Positions 1 to 7,860 are shown, counted from the stretch's first letter. The stretch: 32,291 nt of DNA from an uncultured Fibrobacter sp. (GCA_934700345.1 CAKUXP010000028.1:1-32291); one strand, 5' to 3'. Notes: generated by a model not told the origin, from the sequence alone. A program made the numbers and translations.

Positions 1-77
1 CTAGGGTCTCCTACGAGGAGCTGGTGCGGCGCATGGTCGAAAGCGACATGAAACTCCTTGCCGAAGGGAAAATCTGA
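1..77 (+). CDS. C-terminal end of probable GDP-mannose 4,6-dehydratase (partial)
   Basis: An open frame enters at the window edge and stops with TGA at 75-77. The 24 complete codons read RVSYEELVRRMVESDMKLLA followed by EGKI. The pattern 'fEELVrxMVxaDmxLL' is typical of the C-terminus of GDP-mannose 4,6-dehydratase (Gmd), which makes the GDP-4-keto-6-deoxymannose precursor of fucose, rhamnose and perosamine. The next gene starts 4 bases after the stop, so they are probably co-transcribed. The identification rests on a short tail and remains tentative. The base composition resembles the later part of the window rather than the AT-rich gene that follows. Confidence 0.55.
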   Translation, partial: RVSYEELVRRMVESDMKLLAEGKI

Positions 78-81
78 CTTT

Positions 82-1155
82 ATGAAATTGGCAATTGACG
101 CGCGCATGATCGATCGCTCTGGAATAGGTACCTGTATTCGTGAATGGCTTTCTCGAGTAAACTATTCCGTCGTTTTAGGAAAAAAAGAAAACTTGGAACC
201 CTACAAAGGGCATTATTCTGAATTCATTCCGTTTGACTGTTCGATTTATGGATATAAAGAACAGCTGGCGTTTCCCTATAAGCCTTTAAGAAAATCAAAG
301 CCGGATGTTTTACATATTCCACATTGCAATGTTCCCTTGTTATACCGCGGAAAACTCATTGTAACGATCCATGATTTAACCCATCTGATATATCCCGAGT
401 TTCTTCCTTTTCGTATTGCACGCTGGTATTTTAAATTCATCTTTTGGATCGCGTGTAAAAAAGCCGATCATATCATGACGGATTCTGAAAGTACAAAGCG
501 CGATATCATCCGTTTTTTCCATACGCCGACCGATAGAATTACGGTTGCCCCCTTGGGAGTCGGCAAAGAATTTGTAAAAAAGACACAAGAGGAAATCGAT
601 TACCTTTACGGCAAGTTTTCGATTCCACGAAACAAGAAGCTTTTACTCTATGTCGGGAATTTATTACCCCACAAAAATCTACTTAGACTTTTAGAAGCCC
701 TCTCAAAAATGCCGGAACGGGAAAATTGTCGATTAATCCTTGTGGGAAAAGCCTTTAGCAATCGAAAAGAAAATACAAATGGAGATAGCCTGGGAATTTC
801 CAACTTGATTATTCATGCCGGTGTTGTTTCCCAAGAAGATCTCGTAGGACTGTATAACCTTGCAAACCTTTTTGTCTTGCCGTCTCTTTACGAAGGTTTT
901 GGTTTGCCTGTTCTGGAGGCCTTTGCCTGCGGAACACCTGTCGCTTGTTCCAATACATCCTCATTGCCGGAAGTAGGGGGCGAATTGGCCTATTATTTTA
1001 ACCCTACGGATTCAGGCAATATGGCGCAGGTGATATCAAGAGCTTTAAACGAAAAAAAGAAAACCGAAGAGTCTATCCGATGGGCGGCGACATTTAACTG
1101 GGAACAATCCAGTAAAATGATTTTATCCACCGCAAAACGAGTCTGCGGATTATGA
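82..1155 (+). CDS. GT4-family glycosyltransferase
   Basis: Predicted cytoplasmic or membrane-associated GT-B glycosyltransferase of 357 residues, likely adding a sugar during surface polysaccharide or O-antigen assembly. The N-terminus MKLAIDARMI...GIGT is typical of GT4 mannosyltransferase-like enzymes. GNLLPHKN (about 192-199) and the EGFGLPVLEAFACGTPV block with the E-x7-E pair at about 271 and 279 are the nucleotide-sugar-binding hallmarks. I chose the ATG at 82: an in-frame ATG at 58 lies inside the upstream gene, while family homology begins at MKLAIDAR and a purine-rich GAAGGGA precedes it. The stop overlaps the next gene by 4 bases (ATGA). The gene is clearly more AT-rich than the trp region, as is common for transferred glycan genes. 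Donor and acceptor cannot be read from sequence. Confidence 0.88.
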   Translation: MKLAIDARMIDRSGIGTCIREWLSRVNYSVVLGKKENLEPYKGHYSEFIPFDCSIYGYKEQLAFPYKPLRKSKPDVLHIPHCNVPLLYRGKLIVTIHDLTHLIYPEFLPFRIARWYFKFIFWIACKKADHIMTDSESTKRDIIRFFHTPTDRITVAPLGVGKEFVKKTQEEIDYLYGKFSIPRNKKLLLYVGNLLPHKNLLRLLEALSKMPERENCRLILVGKAFSNRKENTNGDSLGISNLIIHAGVVSQEDLVGLYNLANLFVLPSLYEGFGLPVLEAFACGTPVACSNTSSLPEVGGELAYYFNPTDSGNMAQVISRALNEKKKTEESIRWAATFNWEQSSKMILSTAKRVCGL

Positions 1156-2090
1156 CGATGCAAAGAAAGCGCTTTATTTTTTTTCTTAAGTTGTCAGTCA
1201 GTGTTTTAGGCCTCCTTTTGGTTTTTTACAAAATCCCTTTGGAAGAAATCGGCAATAATTGGAATCGTACCACCTTGTCGTGGCTCTTGTTGTTGATTTT
1301 TTTCACTTTTCTTTCCATGATCATTCAGGCGAATCGTTGGAAAGGGCTTCTGCTTGAAGAAGGAAAGAAAATTCGCTTCCGAACGTTTTATGCTTATATT
1401 GCCATCGGGTACTTCTTTACCGCCTTTTTACCTGGCGGTTTTGGGGGGGATGTCATAAAGGCGCTGGCTTTTGGAAAACGTTTTCGTCAAACCTCAAATT
1501 CTGTCGCAGCCATTTTGATTTCACGGATTCAAGGACTGTTGATGCTGTTCCTCCTGTTTTTCATTTCCCTTCCATGGGTGTGCAGCCATTATTCTGTATC
1601 CACTTCATACATCTTAGGAATGCTTGTCGCTCTGCTTTTAACCGTGGCCATTCTTGCTTTCTGCTGTTTTTCAGACAAGATACGTCCCTTAAAATTCATT
1701 TCTAACCGTTTAACTTTTGTTTCAAAGCTGCAAAATTCTTTAGCTGTTTATAGAAATCACAAGAAACAGTTTTTCCTATCTCTTTTAGATTCTTTATGGC
1801 TTCAATTGCTCGTTTTTGCCACCTCCTATGGATACCTAAAGTCCGTTGGAATTTCTTTAGATTTTAGATTGGTTATCGTTTTCTCGGCAATCACTATCAT
1901 TATTACGATGCTGCCGATATCGTTAAACGGTATCGGTGTGCGCGAATGGATTTCGATAAGCCTTTATTCAGGAATTGCCGGATTACCTGCAGAAAAAGTC
2001 CTTGCAGGACATTTACTCGGATATGTTTTAATCCTATTTCAGGCAATCCAAGGCGCTATTGTTTTAGCTTCCCAAAAACGGACTTCCTAA
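1152..2090 (+). CDS. Flippase-like membrane protein (LPG-synthase TM / UPF0104 family)
   Basis: Polytopic inner-membrane protein of 312 residues with about eight hydrophobic segments and little soluble sequence. The conserved loops FLPGGFGGDVIKA (about 95-107) and LPISLNGIGVREW (about 255-267) match the lysylphosphatidylglycerol synthase transmembrane family (PF03706), which includes AglD-like proteins near glycosyltransferases. In such clusters these proteins are usually presumed to act in lipid-linked sugar transfer or translocation; that role is inference here. The start overlaps the stop of the GT4 gene in an ATGA, so translation is probably coupled. A second ATG at 1158 could also be the start. 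The gene ends in a hairpin without a U-tract. Confidence 0.82.
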   Translation: MTMQRKRFIFFLKLSVSVLGLLLVFYKIPLEEIGNNWNRTTLSWLLLLIFFTFLSMIIQANRWKGLLLEEGKKIRFRTFYAYIAIGYFFTAFLPGGFGGDVIKALAFGKRFRQTSNSVAAILISRIQGLLMLFLLFFISLPWVCSHYSVSTSYILGMLVALLLTVAILAFCCFSDKIRPLKFISNRLTFVSKLQNSLAVYRNHKKQFFLSLLDSLWLQLLVFATSYGYLKSVGISLDFRLVIVFSAITIIITMLPISLNGIGVREWISISLYSGIAGLPAEKVLAGHLLGYVLILFQAIQGAIVLASQKRTS

Positions 2091-2095
2091 GTCCG
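2079..2095 (+). other. Perfect 7-bp hairpin over a stop codon
   Basis: CGGACTT (2079-2085), loop CCT, AAGTCCG (2089-2095) forms a perfect stem that includes the TAA stop of the flippase-like gene. No run of T follows, so it is not a classic intrinsic terminator. It could pause transcription or stabilise the 3' end of the glycan transcript, or be chance. Confidence 0.3.
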
Positions 2096-2182
2096 GTCTC
2101 CAAAGATTTACAAATTCCGGGGAACGCCTCCATAAAAAGAATACTAGTTTGAAAAAGTCAACCACAAACAAGGATTCGGAAT

Positions 2183-3112
2183 ATGCAGGTTTTCATCACG
2201 GGCGGGACGGGCTTCATCGGGCACTATGTCGCGAGAGAACTTCTAGAAAGTGGACACCGGCTCACGATTCTTTCCAGGCATCCCGACAAGATACCCTACC
2301 TTTCGAACCATCCGAACGTGGCGATTCTCGAAGGGACAATCTACGATGCGGCAACCATTACGAGAGGGCTTGAAAACTGCGAAGCCTGCATCCATATCGC
2401 ATTCGGCTGGGGCGAAACCCCTCTTTCGATGCTCGAAAACGATACGCGGGCAACGGTTCTTGTCTTGCAGGCGGCGGCAAAGGCCGGATGCCGAAAATTC
2501 ATCTACACGTCCAGTACGGCGGCGATGGGAAAATTCCGTCCGGTGATGAACGAAAACGTGGCGAATCTCCCGCTCGATCTTTACGGAGCGACAAAGGCAG
2601 CGGGAGAAGCCTATGTCCTGGGATTCCGAGGAACCGCAATGAAGCGGAACATCGTCCGCCCGGGCTACACGTTCGGAAATCCCGCTTTCGGTCCTCATGA
2701 CGGCGTTTCCCAGCCGGACAAGCGGTTTGCACAGATAGCGCAGGCCGTCGCAAAAGGAAGCGCCATCCGCCTGATTAAAAACGATGGGACTCAGTTTATC
2801 GATGCGGCATCCCAGGCAAAAATTTTCCACAGGCTCCTTGACAGCGATTTCAACGAAGAAATTTTCCTCGGACTAGGAGCGAACTGGATTTCGTGGAAGA
2901 GCATTGCGGAAAAGATGCTTGTCGAATATAAAAATCTGACAGGCAAAAAAAGCGGTGCAAAAATCGTGGAACAGGATCTAGGCTGGTCCGAAAAACCGAT
3001 GCTCTTTTCTGTCGAAAAGATTGCGGAATCGTTCAACCTGCATTTCGACGCCCGGACCGAAATGGAAAGGCACATCCGCTGGCAGCTCGAAACTACCCTA
3101 GCGAATCCTTGA
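2183..3112 (+). CDS. NAD(P)-dependent epimerase/dehydratase (extended SDR)
   Basis: Extended short-chain dehydrogenase of 309 residues. It begins with the Rossmann motif MQVFITGGTGFIGHYVA (GxxGxxG at 7-13) and carries the catalytic YxxxK as YGATK (Tyr134, Lys138) with SSTAAMG upstream supplying the serine region. This arrangement fits NAD(P)-dependent nucleotide-sugar epimerases, dihydroflavonol-reductase-like enzymes or hydroxysteroid-dehydrogenase-like enzymes; the substrate cannot be assigned. The start is the ATG at 2183, preceded by AAGGATTCGG. It lies 92 bp after the glycan genes and is more GC-rich than they are, so it may not belong to that cluster. Its last 20 bases overlap the 3' end of the convergent kinase gene. 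Confidence 0.85.
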   Translation: MQVFITGGTGFIGHYVARELLESGHRLTILSRHPDKIPYLSNHPNVAILEGTIYDAATITRGLENCEACIHIAFGWGETPLSMLENDTRATVLVLQAAAKAGCRKFIYTSSTAAMGKFRPVMNENVANLPLDLYGATKAAGEAYVLGFRGTAMKRNIVRPGYTFGNPAFGPHDGVSQPDKRFAQIAQAVAKGSAIRLIKNDGTQFIDAASQAKIFHRLLDSDFNEEIFLGLGANWISWKSIAEKMLVEYKNLTGKKSGAKIVEQDLGWSEKPMLFSVEKIAESFNLHFDARTEMERHIRWQLETTLANP

Positions 3113-4112
3113 GAAACCGGATAGCCTCGTGCCGCGACGGGCTCTGCGTTTCGTAAAGTTCCAGTGCGCGGAAGAGGCGCGATTTTCCCGGCTTGATATA
3201 CTTTTCAAAGCCAGGAATCTTCTTTTCCGCACTCAAAAAGCAATAGGCTCCGAGCGCCTGCATCAGACGTTGGAGGCTGGCTTGCAGGAAAAGCGTCCAG
3301 GCTTCGTCCCTGGTAAAGGATTGAGCGCACAGCGGGTAGTCAAGATACCATTCGCCAAAGAAATCCGCAACCAGTTCCTCGGAAAGCCCGACATAAGGGT
3401 CCCACAGGAGCGAAGCGATGTCGTAGAACATGGAGCCGCGTCGCGCCCCCTGGAAATCGACAAACCCGATTTCCGAATCGGAGCGGACCATGATATTTTG
3501 CGACTGGAAATCCCTGTGCATCAGGACTTTCGGATGCGTATCGACCATACAGGCAAGCGACGCAAAAAAATTCTCCACGGCCTCGGGCAATTCGGAAACG
3601 CCCTTTTTCTTCTGCAAGTAGTTGGAGCGGAAATAATCGCTTTCCCACTTGAGGGACACATAGTCAAAACGTCTCGCCGCAATGTCCGGCCTCGAAAGAA
3701 AGAACTTCGGGCTTTCCTTTTGCCACTTGAGCAAGGCTTCGATTGTCGCAGGGTAAAGAATCCGGACATTTCCGGGATTTAGCTCCCCATCCTTTTCGAC
3801 GAGAGAGAGAAGCGTATTCTCTCCCATGTCCTGCATGAGAACTTGCGCGAAGACATCATCGACCGCCCAGATTTCCGGTGTCGGAAATCCGAAAGCGGCA
3901 AAGGATTTTCCGTAAGAAACAAAACGCCGAAAATCCTCGTCGGCGGCCAGGTTCGTCTGGAGAATCGCGGTTTTTCCGCTTTCGGCGATTCGGTAATACC
4001 TGCGGAACGAACCCGCGGAACCGGCAAGCGTCCAGGAAGCGGCTTCGGTAAAGCCCTTGGACTCAAGAATGGTCTGGATGTTGGGAGAAACTTGCGGTTG
4101 GATAGGATTCAT
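3093..4112 (-). CDS. AmgK-like aminosugar kinase (aminoglycoside phosphotransferase fold)
   Basis: Predicted cytoplasmic kinase of 339 residues. SFRRYYRI near residue 35, the catalytic loop HRDFQSQNIMV (His199, Asp201, Asn206) and the metal-binding IGFVDFQGARRG (Asp219) match the family of AmgK, the N-acetylmuramate/N-acetylglucosamine 1-kinase of cell-wall recycling, and the wider COG3178 group. The usual partner, the nucleotidyltransferase MurU, is not next to it here, so a recycling role is inference. I chose the ATG at 4112 because AAGGAAG lies 5-6 bases upstream; the longer frame would need a TTG at 4139. It is convergent with, and overlaps by 20 bp, the upstream SDR gene. Confidence 0.72.
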   Translation of the reverse strand: MNPIQPQVSPNIQTILESKGFTEAASWTLAGSAGSFRRYYRIAESGKTAILQTNLAADEDFRRFVSYGKSFAAFGFPTPEIWAVDDVFAQVLMQDMGENTLLSLVEKDGELNPGNVRILYPATIEALLKWQKESPKFFLSRPDIAARRFDYVSLKWESDYFRSNYLQKKKGVSELPEAVENFFASLACMVDTHPKVLMHRDFQSQNIMVRSDSEIGFVDFQGARRGSMFYDIASLLWDPYVGLSEELVADFFGEWYLDYPLCAQSFTRDEAWTLFLQASLQRLMQALGAYCFLSAEKKIPGFEKYIKPGKSRLFRALELYETQSPSRHEAIRFLKDSLG

Positions 4113-4206
4113 AGGACTTCCTTGGATGTTTTTCCTCAATATATCATTCTAAATTGCAAAATTGTCGAAAATTCCACGATTTCAAATTTTTTTTCCCGAT
4201 TTCCCG

Positions 4207-4235
4207 TTGCCACGCATCGAAAGCTTTTTTATTTT
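4207..4235 (+). promoter_or_regulatory. Probable sigma70 promoter of the trp operon
   Basis: TTGCCA (4207-4212) and TATTTT (4230-4235) are separated by exactly 17 bases in an AT-rich stretch. A start near 4242 would put the leader peptide AUG about 20 bases into the transcript. No trp repressor operator was recognised. Confidence 0.55.
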
Positions 4236-4263
4236 CATTTGCGAAATGAAACACGTATGCATC

Positions 4264-4314
4264 ATGATGAACAATTGGTGGTGGCGCACTTCGAAAGCGG
4301 AGTTCGCGTGTTAG
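4264..4314 (+). CDS. trpL: trp leader peptide with three consecutive Trp codons
   Basis: A 16-codon frame (15 if the second ATG at 4267 is used) reads MNNWWWRTSKAEFAC after the first Met and stops with TAG at 4312-4314. Three consecutive TGG codons lie at 4276-4284. Tryptophan is the rarest residue, so a Trp triplet in a mini-gene directly upstream of trpE, followed by a terminator hairpin, is the hallmark of a transcription attenuator. When charged tRNA-Trp is scarce, the ribosome should stall at these codons and favour the antiterminator. There is no strong Shine-Dalgarno, only purine-rich GAAATGAAA about 15 bases upstream. The peptide itself probably has no function after translation. Confidence 0.85.
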   Translation: MMNNWWWRTSKAEFAC

Positions 4315-4370
4315 CCTTTTGTGGGTAATCGTGCATTGCAAGCGGCTCCGTCTTTTCGGAGCCTTTTTTT
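4283..4370 (+). promoter_or_regulatory. trp attenuator: competing RNA structures
   Basis: Three mutually exclusive pairings can be drawn by eye. Pairing 1:2 joins 4283-4289 (GGCGCAC) with 4308-4316 (GTGTTAGCC, TA bulged); it includes the last Trp codon and the leader stop. The antiterminator 2:3 joins AAGCGGAG (4295-4302) with CTCCGTCTT (4346-4354, one T bulged). The terminator 3:4 is GGCTCCG/CGGAGCC at 4344-4363 plus a T7 run. A ribosome stalled on the Trp codons would leave 4295-4302 free to form the antiterminator; one reaching the TAG would cover it and allow termination. Folding energies were not computed. Confidence 0.75.
4344..4370 (+). terminator. Intrinsic terminator of the trp leader
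   Basis: Perfect 7-bp GC-rich stem GGCTCCG (4344-4350) with CGGAGCC (4357-4363), loop TCTTTT, followed by seven T residues (4364-4370). It sits 33 bases before the trpE start and after the leader peptide, the position expected for an attenuator rather than an operon end. Confidence 0.85.
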
Positions 4371-4403
4371 ATGCGTGGAAAAATTAAAAACCAAGGAAAC
4401 CTT

Positions 4404-5804
4404 ATGACCAAAAGAACCGACAGCGTCTATCTCACCCTCGAAGGGGAACGCTATACACCCTTTTCACTTGCAAAAAAGCTCGGGGCGAAAGCGATCCTCG
4501 AATCGGCATCCTTTTCGGAAGGCGCGAACCGCTATTCCATCCTGATGTTCGAAGAGGCGTTCCGCATAATCGAAGACGGCAAAGGGGTCACTCTTGTCAT
4601 CGACGGGACGCGTAAGCCTTGCCCGGCAAAGGACATCCTCGATGCGCTCGAAAGCATCGCATCCGAGAACGAGAAGCCCGCGAAGATTCCGCTGCCCGCT
4701 TCCGGTATCGGATTTCTCTCCTACGAATTCTGCGCGCGATGTGATACCATCCATCTTTCGCACCAGGAGGATGCGCTAAAAATTCCCGAATCCGAGTTTC
4801 TCGTTGGGCATGTCTATATCGTTTTCGATCATTTTACGGAAACTCTCCACGTATTCGGACTAAACTACAACGAACACGAGATAGATCTCGAAAAGGCCAT
4901 TCGCAACATCCGCAAGAAACTTTCGAACCTCGATTTCTCCTACCTGGAAGACCCGGAAGACGATTACCCGTACAAGGTCCTGACAGACCTAGAGAAAAGC
5001 CATGACGAATATGTCCACTATGTCAAGGAACTGAAGAAGCGAATTGTCGCGGGCGACATCATCCAGGCGGTTCCCTCCCGACGTCTGCAACTCGAATCGG
5101 AAATTCCCGCCCTTGACGTCTATCGCAGGCTGCGGACGCTGAATCCTTCTCCGTACCTTTTCTATATCGATTTCGGAAGTTACCAGTTGGTCGGATCTTC
5201 GCCGGAAAGCCTTGTCCGTTCGCGGAACGGCAAATCCTCGATCCGTCCGATTGCGGGGACGTGCCGACGCGGGAAGAACGATGCGGAAGACGAATTCTTG
5301 AAGGAAAAGCTTTTGAGCGACCCGAAGGAGCGCGCCGAACACCTGATGCTCGTGGACCTCGCCCGAAACGACCTCGGGCGCGTCTCGGAACCCGGGACGG
5401 TCAAGGTTACGCGCAACATGGAATGCCAACTTTTCAGCCATGTTATCCATCTGGTTTCCGAAGTGGAAGGAAAGACACGACTCGATTTGAAGCCCATCCA
5501 AGTGCTGCGCTCGGCGTTTCCGGCGGGTACGGTCAGCGGTGCCCCCAAGATCAGCGCCATCGAAATCGTGTCCTCGCTCGAACGGGAAAAGCGAAACTTT
5601 TACGCGGGAGCTGTAGGCTATCTCGACGCAGACGGGGATCTCGACTTCTGCATCGCTATTCGCTGTGCGCTCAAGCAAGGGAACGTCTGGACGCTCCAAG
5701 CGGGTTCGGGCATCGTCTATGCATCGGATCCGGAACGCGAATGGGAAGAGACTTGCGAGAAGCTCGGTGCGATGCTCCAGGTCATCGAAGCGAAAAACAC
5801 GTAA
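4404..5804 (+). CDS. trpE: Anthranilate synthase component I
   Basis: Converts chorismate and ammonia to anthranilate, the first committed step of tryptophan synthesis, in complex with the TrpG domain encoded next. It has 466 residues. The N-terminal ESASFSEGANRYS (about 33-45) corresponds to the Trp feedback-binding region. The chorismate-binding half carries IQAVPSRR (219-227), PSPYLFYIDFG, GSSPE, RPIAGTCRRG (281-290), the DLARNDLGRV block (318-327) and AFPAGTVSGAPK (371-382). The ATG at 4404 is preceded by AAGGAA; an in-frame ATG at 4371 touches the terminator and is unlikely. Expression is probably set by the attenuator just upstream. The next gene starts 21 bp after the stop. Confidence 0.96.
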   Translation: MTKRTDSVYLTLEGERYTPFSLAKKLGAKAILESASFSEGANRYSILMFEEAFRIIEDGKGVTLVIDGTRKPCPAKDILDALESIASENEKPAKIPLPASGIGFLSYEFCARCDTIHLSHQEDALKIPESEFLVGHVYIVFDHFTETLHVFGLNYNEHEIDLEKAIRNIRKKLSNLDFSYLEDPEDDYPYKVLTDLEKSHDEYVHYVKELKKRIVAGDIIQAVPSRRLQLESEIPALDVYRRLRTLNPSPYLFYIDFGSYQLVGSSPESLVRSRNGKSSIRPIAGTCRRGKNDAEDEFLKEKLLSDPKERAEHLMLVDLARNDLGRVSEPGTVKVTRNMECQLFSHVIHLVSEVEGKTRLDLKPIQVLRSAFPAGTVSGAPKISAIEIVSSLEREKRNFYAGAVGYLDADGDLDFCIAIRCALKQGNVWTLQAGSGIVYASDPEREWEETCEKLGAMLQVIEAKNT

Positions 5805-5825
5805 AACTTTACAGAGGATAAATCC

Positions 5826-7424
5826 ATGATCGTCATCATCGACAACTACGATTCCTTTACCTACAATGTTTTCCAGGCGATTACGAACATCACGTCGGAG
5901 CCCGTCAAGGTTCTTCGCTCCAGGGAATGTTCCATCGAAGACATCGAAAGGCTCTCTCCGTCGCACCTGATCGTTTCTCCGGGGCCTGGACGTCCCGAAG
6001 ATGCGGGCATTTCCGTCGAAGCGATTCGCCACTTTGCCGGCAAGCTGCCGATTCTCGGAATCTGTCTCGGTCACCAGGCCATCGGCTACGCGTTCGGGGC
6101 GAAAATCGTCCAGGCAAAATTCATCAAGCACGGCATCGTAGAGGAAATGGATCTAGACGGCAGGGGTCTTTTCCGGAACATCGGAAAGAAAGGTACGTTC
6201 ATGCGCTATCACAGCCTCGTCATCGACGAAAAGACTCTCCCGAAAGATTTCGAAATTACCGCGCGGGCAAAGGACGGAGACATTATGGGCATCCGGCATA
6301 GGACGCTCGATATCGAAGGCGTGCAGTTCCATCCGGAATCGATTGCGGCGAAGGACGGCGAAGCCTTCTTCCGGGCGTTCCTCAACTACCGGCGAGAAGC
6401 GCTCCCCGTGTCGGAAATTCTGAACAAGCTGATCCGTCGGGAAGACCTGAAAAAGGAAGAGGCGGAACTTTTCATGGAAACGCTTACCGACGGGATGCTC
6501 GACGAAAGGCAGACCGCGGCGATTCTTGCGGCCCTTGCTGTCAAAGGCCCGGCGGCATCGGAAATCGCCGGCTGCGCAGCGGTGCTCAGCCGAAAGAAGG
6601 CGCCTTTCCCGTTTGACAAGACGGTTGATGTCGCGGAAGTCGTCGGAACGGGCGGAGACAGCAAAGGCAGCTTCAACATCAGCTCGTTTTCCGCGCTGAT
6701 CTGCGCAAGCTGCGGATGCCCTGTCGCAAAGCACGGAAACCGGGCTGTCTCAAGTAAATCCGGAGCAGCGGATTTCTTCGAGGGGCTAGGATTCAACATC
6801 CGGCTTTCTCCCGAAAAGGCGGCGGAAGTTCTCGGGAAAACGGGTTTTGTCTTTCTCTTTGCGCAGGTTTATCACAACGCAATGCGCTTTGCGGCTCCAG
6901 TCCGAAAGGCGTTGGGCGTTCGCACCATCATGAACCTGATCGGGCCCTTGACGAACCCGGCCGACGCGAAATACCTGATGCTCGGCGCCTACGGCAAGAA
7001 ACTGTTAAAGCCGATGGCGGAAGCGGCAAAGCTGCTCGGAGCGAAACACGTGCTAGTCGTTTCGAGCGTTGACGGGTTTGACGAAATCTCCCCGAGCGTT
7101 CCGACCCACGTTTACGAAATCGACGAGGAGAACCAGTCTTACGAATATCTGCTCGACCCGTCGGAGTTCGGCATTCCCACACTGAACGACGAGGACCTGC
7201 GTGGCGGAACCGGCGAAGAAAATGCGAAAATCGCCCTTGAGCTGGCTAGCGGCAAAGGAAACCAGACGCTTCGCTATGCGGTAGCGCTAAACGCCGGAGC
7301 GACCCTTTACACGGCCCGAAAGGCGAAATCCCTTAAGGATGGTTTTGAAATGGCGCTCCACGCACTCGAAAGCGGCGCAGTCCTTCAAAAAATCGAAGAG
7401 GTCCGAGTCGAGATGAACGGATAG
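5826..7424 (+). CDS. trpGD: Fused anthranilate synthase glutaminase / anthranilate phosphoribosyltransferase
   Basis: A bifunctional protein of 532 residues. Residues 1 to about 190 are a class I glutamine amidotransferase with SPGPGRP, nucleophile Cys80 in GICLGHQ, and the His169/Glu171 pair in VQFHPES; it supplies ammonia to TrpE. From about residue 196 it is TrpD, which joins anthranilate to PRPP: GTGGDSKGSFNIS (274-286), KHGNRAVSSKSGAADFFEGLG (from 302) and NLIGPLTNPA. The same fusion is well known in E. coli. AGAGGA precedes the ATG at 5826. No trpC, F, B or A follows; the operon ends at the terminator after this gene, so the rest of the pathway must be encoded elsewhere. Confidence 0.96.
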   Translation: MIVIIDNYDSFTYNVFQAITNITSEPVKVLRSRECSIEDIERLSPSHLIVSPGPGRPEDAGISVEAIRHFAGKLPILGICLGHQAIGYAFGAKIVQAKFIKHGIVEEMDLDGRGLFRNIGKKGTFMRYHSLVIDEKTLPKDFEITARAKDGDIMGIRHRTLDIEGVQFHPESIAAKDGEAFFRAFLNYRREALPVSEILNKLIRREDLKKEEAELFMETLTDGMLDERQTAAILAALAVKGPAASEIAGCAAVLSRKKAPFPFDKTVDVAEVVGTGGDSKGSFNISSFSALICASCGCPVAKHGNRAVSSKSGAADFFEGLGFNIRLSPEKAAEVLGKTGFVFLFAQVYHNAMRFAAPVRKALGVRTIMNLIGPLTNPADAKYLMLGAYGKKLLKPMAEAAKLLGAKHVLVVSSVDGFDEISPSVPTHVYEIDEENQSYEYLLDPSEFGIPTLNDEDLRGGTGEENAKIALELASGKGNQTLRYAVALNAGATLYTARKAKSLKDGFEMALHALESGAVLQKIEEVRVEMNG

Positions 7425-7440
7425 CGTTTCGCTTCAAACG

Positions 7441-7472
7441 CGAAAGCCCCGAATTTCTCGGGGCTTTTTCGT
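7441..7472 (+). terminator. Intrinsic terminator after trpGD
   Basis: GCCCCGA (7446-7452) pairs with TCGGGGC (7458-7464) around a short ATTTC loop and is followed by TTTTT; flanking AAA/TTT extends the stem. It lies between the convergent trpGD and thioredoxin genes and may serve both strands, though the T-run is better on the plus strand. Confidence 0.85.
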
Positions 7473-7483
7473 GCAAAAATCAA

Positions 7484-7801
7484 TCAAAAATTCTTTTCGA
7501 GAGCCGCAACAAGCGTTGTCTTGGGAACCGCGCCGACGATATTTCCGACTTCGACGCCGTTTTTAAAAAGCTTCATGTTCGGAATGTTCGTGATGCCGAA
7601 ACGGTTGCAAAGATTTTCGTTTTCATCGACATTCACCTTGGCGACGACCAGCTTTCCGTCGTATTCCAGGGCGAGGTCTTCCATCACAGGTCCCATCATC
7701 TGGCAAGGCCTGCACCATGTCGCCCAAAAATCGACCAACACCAGGCGACCCGAATTGATCACTTCGTCAAAATCCTTTTCATTTACATTGAGTACAGACA
7801 T
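7484..7801 (-). CDS. trxA: Thioredoxin with a CRPC active site
   Basis: Small cytoplasmic dithiol reductase of 105 residues, full length for thioredoxin. The active site is WATWCRPC (Cys30, Cys33) rather than the classical WCGPC, and the cis-proline loop reads TNIPNMKLFKNG (Pro74). Sequence and length otherwise fit TrxA, which passes electrons from thioredoxin reductase to ribonucleotide reductase and other targets. The Arg between the cysteines may shift its redox potential; that is inference. GAGG lies 8-9 bases before the ATG. It is convergent with the trp operon and divergent from the beta-barrel gene, with a 59-bp AT-rich spacer for both promoters. Confidence 0.92.
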   Translation of the reverse strand: MSVLNVNEKDFDEVINSGRLVLVDFWATWCRPCQMMGPVMEDLALEYDGKLVVAKVNVDENENLCNRFGITNIPNMKLFKNGVEVGNIVGAVPKTTLVAALEKNF

Positions 7802-7860
7802 CGCGGAACCTCGCTTGTTTTTCGTTAAAATAGCTATTTTTTCTTTTCAAGAGTATTCCG

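Noticed and set aside
4144..4341. Minus-strand frame of 65 codons upstream of the kinase
   Set aside because: No start signal or motif; it lies opposite the trp promoter and leader.
4989..6131. Long minus-strand open frame (380 codons) opposite trpE and trpG
   Set aside because: It is antisense to two firmly identified genes, is rich in Arg/Asp as expected for a mirrored GC-rich frame, and shows no domain motif.
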